Shown here in pieces: positions 44,861 to 55,037 of a stretch of 64,000 bases of DNA. The stretch comes from Endomychus coccineus (Eukaryota > Arthropoda > Insecta > Coleoptera > Endomychidae). The stretch is from assembly GCA_958510875.1 (NCBI GenBank), contig CAUEHT010000002.1, forward strand, positions 1,240,001 through 1,304,000, in the 5' to 3' direction. The position numbers and the translations under genes were made by a program. Below the pieces are notes generated by a model, which saw nothing but the letters and a program-made list of their open reading frames with translations, was not told where the DNA came from and did no database searches. Each line of letters opens with the position of its first letter. Positions within the stretch are counted from its first letter, which is position 1.

Positions 44861-45500
44861 TTATTTGTTTATTTAGTAACAGCAATATATTTCACATAAG
44901 TTATTATCTCTCAACAACATATATATTGATATAAACCAAATAAATTATATTCGGTTCACGATGGTATTCTGAATACTGTGTATGCACATTATCACATTCA
45001 ATTTTATTTTAGGGTATCTACAACATTTAGCAATTTACTCAACTAAATTAGATTAATACTTTATGAAAATTCCTAAGATATAAAAGAAAAAATATCATTC
45101 TCAGGTAACAATCACAAAAACATGTTTTCATTCCCTCCATCAAAACATGAATGTTACAGTATACTTAGTCTCAAATATCCATTTTACAATTTCCTTTTTA
45201 ACTTTATGTTATGGTCTATTTCTTATAGCACCGTGTTTTAAATCCTCCCTGTAGTATGTGTTTTTTAACATGAATCTAATATCTGCTTTTGCATACAATT
45301 GATTAGGACATAACAGTTTGCTATCTAAATATACAGATTCTGTAGGATATCTTTTCTTCTTAAAGAGCATTATCTTTATAATCCACTTTTGCGCATTTAT
45401 GAGCTTAGACATAATTGTTATTTCTGTACTCCCGCAGACTACAATACCATAATTTATTATTGACTCTATTAGTGAAAAATAGAAATTTTTTTTAAAATTA
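44861..45500 (-). pseudogene. LINE 3' end (C-terminal tail), inserted in the satellite
   Basis: Minus-strand frame from about 45,480: SLIESIINYGIVVCGS, then MSKLINAQKWIIKIMLFKKKRYPTES, a standard LINE tail after the RT. It stops at 45,209. The 3' end near 44,861 has an AAATAAAC-type A-rich tail. The satellite stops at 44,860 and resumes near 45,505, so this is a strongly 5'-truncated insertion. Confidence 0.75.
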
Positions 45501-45695
45501 TAATTATAATTTCAAACGCTCTAGAATTTTATCAATCATCATTTTATAGTTTGATCTAACATAATTAATTGCAAATCTTGTATCTATAAATCAATTGTAC
45601 AAACATGAATTCAAGATTTTCCGATCAACATACTACAATAGATAACATAACCTATAGACTTATATGTCCAAGTTTCATAAAACTCAAATACAGTT
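45501..45695 (+). repeat. Diverged satellite remnant before BEL 2
   Basis: Matches the 870-bp family (a segment with ATTTTATCAATCATCATTTT and ATAAATCAATTGTAC) and continues after BEL 2 at 53,709. No gene. Confidence 0.6.
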
Positions 45696-46014
45696 TGTCA
45701 CATACCCTATACCTTCTCATAGAAGGAATGCTACATTTTCGGTTGGCATCATCGAGTGTTGAATCGACCTCTGCAAGCTGTACTTGCACGTAAGAGTGTT
45801 CCATAACCTCTTCCACTCAGATTGTATTAACAATCAAATACATTGTCTATAATCAATGATTCTAACTAAAGTTTACAGTCCACATATCAAGTATTCGCTG
45901 TAATTGTAAATATTGTGCATAGTGTGATGTGAAAAGTCGTTAATTAAATCGATTACGACCAGGAATTATTAGTTTCAATTATCCAGCCCTTATAAAAATC
46001 GATTCTGCTATACA
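45696..46014 (+). repeat. 5' LTR of BEL 2
   Basis: Starts TGTCACATACCC and ends ATACA. Homologous to 53,387-53,708, with substitutions and small gaps. Confidence 0.8.
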
Positions 46015-46343
46015 TAATTTAGTCCTTTCGGCCCCGGATATATTGTGAATTAAAAAGCTGCTATACAGCGTAAATCCGGGCAAGTTAAGTGAGTATACTG
46101 CTACAGAGTATAAAAGTAGCCTAGGTAACGTAAAATTTTGTGTGTGTAATAAAAATAATCCAAGCCAATGCGAGTGCGTGCGTCGAAATTCAAATTACCG
46201 GGAAACGGTCGAGCCATAGTTAACTCTACTACTGAAGAATGAAATGTTCCGGTAGTAGAGTTATCTTGACTTATTTGTTTACTTTCATCATTTTTAATAA
46301 GTAATTATATTATTACTATATTTTACACTTTGGAATATCAACA

Positions 46344-46990
46344 ATGGCTGATGAATTAAGAAAACTTAAATTGAAGAGGTCTAATTTAAAGGTGACAATA
46401 GACCGCATTTGATATTTCAGAATTTGGAATTAGAGATGAAATATTAAGAAATACTTTCGATCAATATCAAGAGGTTGCTAATGAAATATTAGCAACTGAG
46501 TTCTCTGAGGAACATGATTTTGAAGAAACTGAGGACAAGTATTTCAATACACTAGCAAAAATTCGTGCTATTAAGGGTACTGGAGAGAAAAGTATGTCAA
46601 ACCATAGTTCAAATAATAAATTGCCAACAATGGAAAAACCGTACTTTGATGCGAAAGATATTAGTAGTTACAAACCATTTTTTGAGTTGTTTAAAGCAGT
46701 CATCCATAATGACTGCAATCTGTCTAATGCTCAGAAATTATTTTATTTGAGACAATACTTGAAAGGTGAAGCACTAGCTTTAATACATGCTTTACCACTT
46801 ACTAATAAAAAATTAATCAGCAAATAAGTGCTCTTAAAAATTTGTGTCCTCAAGCTAATTTTAGTTTGCATTCTAACTCGAAAACCAGCAGGGCTGGTAT
46901 ATTGATAGAGATTAGGCGAAGATGCCAACATTATATGAATTTTTAAGGTTTTTAGAAAACAGAGCAACAGCCTTAGAAGATCAACCTAAG
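46344..46990 (+). pseudogene. BEL 2 gag N-terminal remnant
   Basis: Begins with ATG 46,344 (MADELRKLKLKRSNLK), shifts frame near 46,400, and reads LPTMEKPYFDAKDISSYKPFFELFKAVIHND at 46,622-46,710. The latter is the DUF1759 signature (LP.....F.G....W..F...F...IH), followed by QKLFYLRQYLKGEAL. At least three frameshifts. The 330 bp between LTR and ATG (46,015-46,343) are leader. Confidence 0.7.
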
Positions 46991-47019
46991 GCAAAATATG
47001 ACAAGTTTGCCCCAAAGGC

Positions 47020-47572
47020 AACTTCCACGGTAGCCTTTAAAAACGGTTGCAAATGTGAATTCTGTTCAGGAAGTCATAAACTGTATAAATAAGCTACATT
47101 TATTTCAGTTCCAGCACAGGATAGAGTAGCCTTTATAAATAGTCACAAATACTGTCAGATTTGTTTAAATAAACATCCTGGAGTATGTAGGTTTCATTTT
47201 AAATGCCAAACTTGCAACCAAGGCCATAATACTTTATTGCATGTAGAAACAATACCTGTTCAAGTGGTGTCTACTGACCAAATTAATAATAACAATACAA
47301 ACAACAATGTTAATGTTCTATTACCTACAATAAGGGTAACATTAATAAGTAAAAATAATCAACCTATTTTAGTCAGAGCCTTACTTGATAAGGGTAGTCA
47401 AGTTTCATTTATAAGGTCTGATTTGATCGATAGGATTCGATGCAATGTTTTCAACGATAAGCTTTCTATAATGGACATTGTTGATTGTGCTAAAGAAGTG
47501 ACACACTCGGCTAATATAACTGTGTATTCTTGTGTTCATAATTATAAACTTCGTTTGAGCTGTTGTCAATAA
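47020..47572 (+). pseudogene. BEL 2 zinc knuckles and aspartic protease remnant
   Basis: CKCEFCSGSHKLYK, then CQICLNKHPGVCRF and CQTCNQGHNTLLH are the cysteine knuckles. After a linker, VRALLDKGSQVSFIRSDLI holds the DxGS-type protease active site in mutated form (LLDKGS). A stop interrupts at about 47,092, and the frame ends at 47,572. Confidence 0.75.
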
Positions 47573-47719
47573 GATAACAACAACTTTACCGCAGGAAAAT
47601 ATAGACCTGTAACATTAATATCCCTACAAGAATCAGTTCAATGTTATTATTTCACTGTTATTGGGCGCAGATGTGTTCTTCCAAATTTATTCAAAGGAAA
47701 GGCATTATTTGAACAATAT

Positions 47720-48600
47720 TAAGATTTTATTCATAAACGTGTAGACTTAAGCCATGCCAGAATTATTGACTTATCATTATATGATTTAGATAAGGGACCC
47801 ATGTACTTTCTTGCACATCATCCAGTTATAAATATTCAAAAACGAAGTACCAAACTCAGAGTCATGTTTGACGGTAGTATGAAAACTACAAATAAGGTTT
47901 CTATAAATGACTTCATGTGTAATGGAGATGTTGTTCAAAATGAACTATTCATTATTTTGACACTATTTAGGTATTATAAATATGTTTTAATGACCAATAT
48001 AAGACAGATGTATCGACAAATTTTTGTTAACCCAACATATAGCCAGTTCCAAAATATATTATGGAAAGTTCATCCTGATCTTAAAAAGTTCTCCATTTCT
48101 GGCTACTAGGTGTTTGGTGGAATTAGCTAATGCTGAAAAATTAAATTACCCGCTCACATGTAATAGCTTATTGAAAAATACCTATGTTGATGACATTATT
48201 GGTGGTACCAACAATGAAGATTTATCTCAATTACAAAATGAATTGATCGAACTTTTAAAATTGGGTTCATTCAAGCTACATGAATGGTGTTCCAATAGGA
48301 AGAAACTTCAAATAAAAATAATGAAAATGATGTACACTCAGTATCACATACACTAAAAGTATTGCCATTTCTTTATAAATATGCATGCAGCAAGAAGCTT
48401 CAACGCATTGTAGCATATATCTACTGGTTTGTTGATAAATGTAGAAAAACGATTAACCTTTCAGGTACTATAACACCTGAGGAATTAAATCGCGCGTTAA
48501 TTATCATAATAAGACATGAAAAAAATATTCATTTTCGGATAGATGAAGAATTGTTAATATCAGGGAAAGGTATCACCAGTAATCTGAAATATTTATTGTA
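47720..48600 (+). pseudogene. BEL 2 pol, first duplicate (deleted RT plus integrase zinc segment)
   Basis: Reads TKLRVMFDGSMKT...MCNGDVVQNELF and RQMYRQIFV (RT), then after a frameshift SPFLATRCLVELANAEKL and YVDDIIGGTNNED (RT active site), and KLHEWCSNRKKLQ. At about 48,311 it jumps directly to NNENDVHS-like sequence and then VLPFLYKYACSKKL, which precedes the integrase zinc-binding region. The equivalent of 49,454-50,262 is missing. Confidence 0.75.
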
Positions 48601-50290
48601 TTTCATTACATTCTGCTATTAATACAGAAAATCTAGAAGAATTGGTTACTAAATTTTGGGAAACGGAGAAGGTTCCTCAGATTTTTCATGAATATACATC
48701 TGAACTTGAAGCCTGTGAAACGTCATTTAAAAATTCACTGATACCTTTTCATTGACATTCAAACGATTTATTAATTTAGAAAAATGTTTCAAGGTGGATC
48801 CTTTCCTATTTGAACAATATTCAAATTTTATTCATGAATATGTGGACTTAGGCCATGCCGGAATTATTGACTTATCATTATATGATTTAGATAAGGAACC
48901 CGTGTACTTGCACATTATCCATTTATGAATATCCAAAAACGAAGTACTAAACTTACGAGTCATGTTTGACGGTAGTATGAAAACTACAAATAAGAATTCT
49001 ATAAATGGCTTTATGTATAATGGAGATGTTGTTCAAAATGAACTATTCAATATTTTGATACTATTTAGGTACTATAAATATGTTTTAATGACCGATATAA
49101 AACAGATGTATCGACAAACTTTTGTTGATCCAACACATAGCCAGTTCCAAAATATATTATGGAAAGATCATCCTGCCTGATCAACCAATTAAATGTTTGT
49201 AACTACAAACTGTAACATACATTTTAAAAAGTTCTCAATTTCTGGCTACTAGGTGTTTGGTGGAATCAGCTAATGCTGAAAAATTAAATTACCCGCTGAC
49301 ATGTAATAGCTTATTAAAAATACCTATGTTGATGACATTATTGGTGGTACCAATAAAGAAGAAGATTTATTTCAATTATAAAATGAATTGATCGAACTTT
49401 TAAAATTGGGCACATTCAAGCTACATAAATGGTGTTCCAATAGGAAGAAACTTCTTAAGGACATATCAATTGAAAATCAGCATTTTGATGACATTGATAT
49501 GAATACTGCTAACATGGTTTTTGAAACTTTAGGTTTATTTTATGATGTAAACTTAGATAAATTCAAAATGGTTTGTCCACCCCAATGTTTGAATAGTCAT
49601 TTTACCAAAAGACAAATTTTAAGTTTCGTTTGCAAATTTTATGATCCTCTTGAATTAGTGGGGGCCTATATTGGTTATGGTCAAGGTTCTAATTCAAAAA
49701 CTATGGCTCAAAAAATCACATTGGAACGAACCTCTACCCTCTGATTTGAATAAACAGTGGTCAGAATTCTCAACAAGTCTTTTATCGATGCCTCCAATTT
49801 ATATCGAACGAAATTTAAATATGTATAATGCTGAGTTTATTGAATTATTAGGATATTGTGACAGTTCTTAAAGTGCTTATGAGTGCTGTCTATATATAAG
49901 AGTTACACATTCAGAAAAAAACAGAAAAGATGACTTTAGTATGCTCAAAGTCACGTGTCGCGCCAATAAATAACAAATTTACAATTCCGAAATTAGAATT
50001 GAATAGTTGCTTAGTAGCATTAGCTTAAACCTTTGTTGTTACCAACCTATGAAGCAAACCGTGTACAAAAAATTGAAAGTTTGACGGGACAATTTAAATG
50101 GTTACATATACCAAGTGAAAAAAATCTTGCTGATTGTTTATCAAGGGGTGTCAAACCACATGTACTTCAATCCAATAATTTATGGTGGAATGGACCCCCT
50201 ACTTTTCAATGTGCTCAATCTAATATTAGTAATGTTTTAACTTTAGATGAAGTATTAAATTCAAATAAAAATGATTTACACTCAGTATGA
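48601..50290 (+). pseudogene. BEL 2 pol, second duplicate (RT linker, RT, RNase H-like region)
   Basis: Starts with NLEELVTKFWETEKVPQIFHEY, the linker between protease and RT, so the order restarts here. It goes on to RVMFDGSMKTTNK, a frameshifted YVDDIIGGT, SFVCKFYDPLELVG, and the RNase H-like part with WLHIPSEKNLADCLSRG, typical of BEL/Pao. Many stops and frameshifts. It overlaps in content with 47,720-48,310. Confidence 0.75.
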
Positions 50291-50305
50291 CATACACTAA
50301 AAGTA

Positions 50306-51793
50306 TTGCCATTCCTCTATAAATATGCATGCAGCAAGAAGCTTCATCGCATTGTAGCATATATCTACTGGTTTGTTGATAAATGTAGAAAAACGATTAA
50401 CCTTTCAGGTACTATAACACCTGAGGAATTAAATCGCGCGTTAATTATCATAATAAGACATGAACAAAATATTCATTTTCGGAAAGATAAAAAATTGTTA
50501 ATATCAGGGAAGGGTATCACCAGTAATCTGAAATATCTGCATCCTTTTATAGATGACGAGACCACTTTACGAGTGGGTGGACGTCTTCAACATGCAAATA
50601 TACCGTTTTTACAAAGACATCCTATAATATTGTCTAAAGGCAGCTATATAACTAATTTGATAATAATTGATGAGCATATTCTGCTATTGCATGCTGATCA
50701 AAAACAGTTTCTAGGCTCTCTGAGTCAACGATTCTGAATTATTAACGGAATTAGAGAAAATAAAAGGAACATTTACAAATGTTTGAAATGTTTTCGATTA
50801 AGGGCACAATGTGCAAATCAACTTATGGGTTCGTTGCCGTTTCATCGAGTAAACATTGCTAGACAATTTCAAAAAATTGGAATTGATTATTGCGGTCCGT
50901 TCTCTATGAAGCAATCACGTATAAGGAAATCTATTATTTCCAAGGGATATGTAGCAGTGTTTGTATGTTTTGTTACCAAGTCCATGCACTTGGAGTTGGT
51001 ATCAGATATGACTTCAAAAGCGTTTTTAGAAGCACTTGAAAGATTCATTTCACGTAGATCAGCCCCAACACAAGTTTACTGCGATAACTTTACTAATTTT
51101 AGAGGTGCTCACCACCAATTAAATATATCATACTCACTATGGGAAAAGGATGAGACCCGATTCAAATTAGAGTTAAGCTCATCGTCTATGGGTATCAATT
51201 TTAAATTTATTCCCAGTTACTCTTCAGTATTTGGGGGTCTATGGGAAGCGGGAGTGAAGAGCGTTAAATACCATATAAAAAGGGTTATTGGTGAGTATGT
51301 CTTAACTTATGAACAATCATTACAGTTATTTGTAATATAGAGACAATTGTCAACTCAAGGCCATTAGCACAACTATCACAAGATATTTCGGATATGACTT
51401 ATTCAACTCCAGGTCACTTTTTAGTCGGGACTTTGTTGACATCCTTCCCAGAACCCGATACAACAAATTTGCCAACTAATCGGTTAAAGTTTCGGAATCT
51501 TTATAATTAAATTCAACAGAATTTCCGGAAAAGATAGCTCGGTGATTATTTAAATCAGCTATAGAATAGACCTAAATGGTTTAAAGATCAACCCTGTGCA
51601 AGAAGGTATGCGTGTCCGAATAAAAAATAAGAATGCATCTCCTCTTAAATGGCCCATGGGAGAAATTATAGAAATAATTCCTGGCAAGGACCATAAAGTT
51701 CGAGTTGTAAAATTAAGAACCCAATCTGGAGTATATTTGCGCTCAATAACAAAAATAGCAATTTTGCCAATATCTGCGAATAATATTCGCTAA
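50306..51793 (+). pseudogene. BEL 2 integrase and DUF5641 remnant
   Basis: Zinc-binding segment (FLQRHPIILSKGSYITNLII...) at 50,306-50,737, then the integrase core at 50,783-51,340 with GIDYCGPFSM (first catalytic Asp), YCDNFTNFRGAHHQL and GGLWEAGVKSVKYH (catalytic Glu). This is followed by frameshifted SRPLAQL and PGHFLVG and a DUF5641 end at 51,596-51,793 (VRIKNKNASPLKWPMGEI). Single frameshifts near 50,737 and 51,335 break it. The copy at 48,357-48,600 duplicates its first part. Confidence 0.82.
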
Positions 51794-52089
51794 TTGTCAT
51801 TTCATGTATGCCCTATGTTTTTTTATTTGTTTCAATTAGATTGTAAACTGTGCTGTGTTTCTATGTTAATATTTTTAATCCTATTTGCTGAGTATGTTAC
51901 TTGGTCGGATTACATAGATATGTATCCTATTTCACTTAGAGTTTAAATTTCTTTATTGTACCTATTATGTTATCACATATGCCAAAAAAATCGATGGTGG
52001 AAGCCGTTACTTTATGGTGATTTATCATTTTGATTATATGAAAGAATAACTACTTTGTTTTCATACCACTTTTATGAATAATAACGTGG

Positions 52090-52136
52090 AGACGTAACTA
52101 TAGTTTCAACACCGAAGTGCCATTATCAAACAATTA
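52090..52136 (-). ncRNA. Degenerate hammerhead-like motif in PLE 2
   Basis: On the minus strand: UUGAUAA where CUGAUGA is expected, then an extra U, a GGCAC/GUGUU stem with UUCG loop, GAAAC, loop UAUA and triplet GUU. Two core positions are changed and stem I does not pair, so this is a fossil. The same extra U is found in the motifs at 2,855 and 26,661. Confidence 0.3.
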
Positions 52137-52439
52137 GAAAATTATAAAGGAATCAATGAAACAGTTCAAGTATAAATAGAGTAGAGTAAAGTAGGGTTGA
52201 GATTAAGGGATCAACGGAAATTCCAAAAACAGGCAGATCCTAGGAAAGTACAGTATTACATAGTAAACTTAGTAACAATTTGCGAATTAGTGTGATTATG
52301 ATTTATTATTGTAAGAATTATTTAAAGAACGGTTCGAAAGACAGTACAGTATTACATAGTAAACATAGTAACAATTTGTGAATTAGTGTGATTATAATTT
52401 AATATTCCAAGAATTATTTTAAGAGCGGTTTGAAAGACA

Positions 52440-53300
52440 CTTGAAAATATCACTTTTATATAGGTCTAACTGATCATTGAGGATATTTTTATTAAAGTTT
52501 TTAACACCTTTATAAATCTCTATTGATTCTAACCTCTGGTTTGGTTATGTAAAATGCTTAGGCTATCTAAATTAGGAAAACTATGACCAGTTTGTAAAAA
52601 ATGATTAGCAAAGGTTGAGTCAGTTTTGTTGTTCTAAACGAGCGAAAATGTTCTTCGTATCTTATTTTAAGTTACGACAAGTTCTACCTATATAAAAGTC
52701 ATCACAGTCTGGGCAAATCATCTTATAAACTCCAGATTTTCTATATTTATTGGTTTTGTTTTTGGCGTTGTATATAAGATAGCAAAGTTTATTTTGAAGT
52801 TTGAAACTGATTAACTAAATTATGGCGTGATAAAATGTTAGTAATATGTTCGCTTACTCTACCAAAATATGTCAAAGAGATGAATTTGCTGGTTACATCT
52901 ACGTGTTTTATACGCGGATAAATTGTATAGAAAGTTAATTGTTGTTGTTTGCAATTTATTAGTTTAATTATTTGATCTACGGGAAAACCATTATTGATGG
53001 CTATTCGTATTATCGTGTTCGACTCAATAGTGAGGTGTTCTTTTGACAATGGTATCGAAAATGCTCTATGGATCATGGAGTGATATGCTGCTAATTTATG
53101 ACTACAAGGGCGAAACGATGAGTTCGAAATAGTGATGTCTGTACAAGTGGGTTTCCTGAAAATATTGAAGGTTATTTTATTATGATCACGTATTAGTGTT
53201 AAATCCTAAAAGTTTATTGTTCTATCTTTTTCTGTTTCTATCGAGAATTCAGTTTTTGGGTGAAGTTGATTAATAAATAAAAGAAAGGAATTTAATTGTC
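52440..53300 (-). pseudogene. Penelope-type reverse transcriptase end and GIY-YIG endonuclease (PLE 2)
   Basis: On the minus strand from about 53,300: TINFLDLT-like sequence with a stop, ITFNIFRKPTCTDITI, then HSMIHRAFSIPLSKEHL and the thumb region, a frame running to 52,789. After a frameshift, SGVYKMICPDCDDFYIGRTCRN gives the GIY-YIG core (VYK..C..C...YIG.T), followed by HFLQTGHSF and a degraded C-terminal helix. Several stops. The better preserved GIY-YIG signature here confirms the family of PLE 1. Confidence 0.82.
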
Positions 53301-53322
53301 TGGATGTGTGTTATCACATATG

Positions 53323-53386
53323 TATTTTTTGTGTGTGTTGTTGAGCTTATGTTCAAAACACCCGAACATAAAGCTCGAGGACAGGA
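53323..53386 (+). other. BEL 2 3' untranslated remnant with polypurine tract
   Basis: Sequence between the PLE 2 target duplication and the 3' LTR. GAGGACAGGA at 53,377-53,386, immediately before the LTR, is a likely plus-strand primer. Confidence 0.5.
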
Positions 53387-53708
53387 TGTCACATGCCCTA
53401 TACATTCTCAAAGAAGGGATGCTACTTATGCGGTTGGCATCATCGAGTCAGTGTTGAATTGACCTCTGCAAGTTGTATTTGTACGTAAGAGTGTTCCATA
53501 ACCTCTTCCGCTCAGATTGTTTTAACAATTAAATACATTGTCTATAATCAATGATTTTAACTACAGTTTACAGTCCACAGATCAAGTAGTCGTTGTAATT
53601 GTAAATATTGTACATAGTGTGATGTGAAAAGTCGTTCATTAAATCGATTACGACCAGGAATATTAGTTTCAATTATCCAGCTCCTATAAAAAGTGATTGT
53701 GATATACA
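53387..53708 (+). repeat. 3' LTR of BEL 2
   Basis: About 322 bp, homologous to 45,696-46,014; both start TGTCACAT and end ATACA. Confidence 0.8.
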
Positions 53709-55020
53709 AATCTGACTCATATAAATCAATTCAATAACGTGCATTCACATTATTTTCTTCAACATGTAGACGATTTTCACTGTCAAAATTTATATTATGA
53801 CATTTCATAATAAATATCGAAATATGGAACACAGGAAATATATTCCAATTAATACAAGATATTTTAAAGGCAATTTAAGATTGCTTTCATTACCAAATAA
53901 ACTTCATAAGTTACTCTTTGACCTTTCCGATTTTACTTTTTTTATACAAAAACCTCACATTCACTTATAATAATATTTCAATTAAAAGGCTTATCTACTA
54001 ATTTCCAAGCACTAATTCAATTGAAAAAATTCATCAACATTTACAGCTGTAGGTAAGGTAATATTTACATTTTTTGTCATCTGATTTGAATTTAACGAAT
54101 ACTTTGCTCATTATTCTTACTCTCTTACATATAACCTGGAACTACTTTGTACCATAATTTCTCATCCTTTATTTTCATCCGACAACATACATAGCAAGTC
54201 ATTATTTTCTGTCATTTGAAATATATTCATACATTCGAATTAATGTTGTTTACTTGAAAATCTGCAGATATACATTTGTCTCTTTTGACTACATTTACAT
54301 TTTTTTCCGTTCTCTAGAATATTTTTTCCATTTGAAAAAATTCATCAACATTTACAGGCTGTAGGTATTAAATATTTATATTTGCATTTTTGTGGATCCA
54401 GTATTTTACTATCTATATATATAGCATTTGAATTAATGTGGTTTATGTTTACTTAAAAAGCTGCAGATTTACATTTGTCTGTTTTATCAACATTTACACT
54501 TTTTTTTTGCTCTGAAGTATACTTACCTTGATGAATACGCTAAATATATTGATTATTATATTGCCCTTTTGTCGATACTCCCAACATTATGAAGTCATCT
54601 TTCACATTTTTATTATAAGTACAACGTTATCGGGGCAATCATTTTGACACATTTTTATCTTGTGGCAAGTTTGTATGTTACAGAGTCTACTTGCATTTTA
54701 CAATACCTCCACTATTAGATCATAAACTTTAGTGATACTACAATATATAAGTTAAGATGAGGAGGCTATTACTTTCTTAATGTAATCTTCTATTGTATCG
54801 AACTTAACCAGCTATATTGAACACGGGCTTTCCACCAACTTTTATAACAATATTCTGTGATTGAAATAGTAATGTTGGCAAAATATTTAACTACCACAAC
54901 TACAATCATGTAGAGTGATTTTTGCGAACTAATACATCACTATTATCACTATTTCTGATTTATATACAAAACTTTTAACTTTATTTCAAAATGATGTGCT
55001 GACAAATCCAATTTTCAATT
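53709..55020 (+). repeat. Diverged satellite sequence, distal part
   Basis: Contains segments of the 870-bp family in the same orientation (53,720-53,850 matches 28,510-28,640; 54,640-54,790 matches 42,520-42,620 and 28,735-28,790) but with gaps and rearrangements. A short stretch (54,330-54,360) repeats 54,020-54,060. It ends near 54,950. No gene. Confidence 0.65.
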
Positions 55021-55037
55021 TTTCGTTTCTAACGCAG

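Larger units (their letters stand above)
51982..53308 (-). mobile_element. Penelope-like element (PLE 2) nested in BEL 2
   Basis: 1,327 bp flanked by a perfect 14-bp direct repeat TGTTATCACATATG (51,968-51,981 and 53,309-53,322). Coded on the minus strand; 5'-truncated, with part of the RT, the GIY-YIG region and a 3' end that holds a degenerate hammerhead-like motif. Confidence 0.85.
45696..53708 (+). mobile_element. Old, rearranged BEL/Pao retrotransposon (BEL 2)
   Basis: About 8.0 kb between LTRs of 319 and 322 bp that differ at many positions. It contains gag, protease, RT, RNase H, integrase and DUF5641 remnants with numerous stops, an internal partial duplication of pol, and a nested Penelope-like element at 51,982-53,308. 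The 5 bp either side of the element do not match, so no target duplication was identified. Confidence 0.85.

Noticed and set aside
45691..53713. Target site duplication of BEL 2
   Set aside because: The five bases outside the two LTRs differ. It may have decayed or been lost by rearrangement, so none is claimed.
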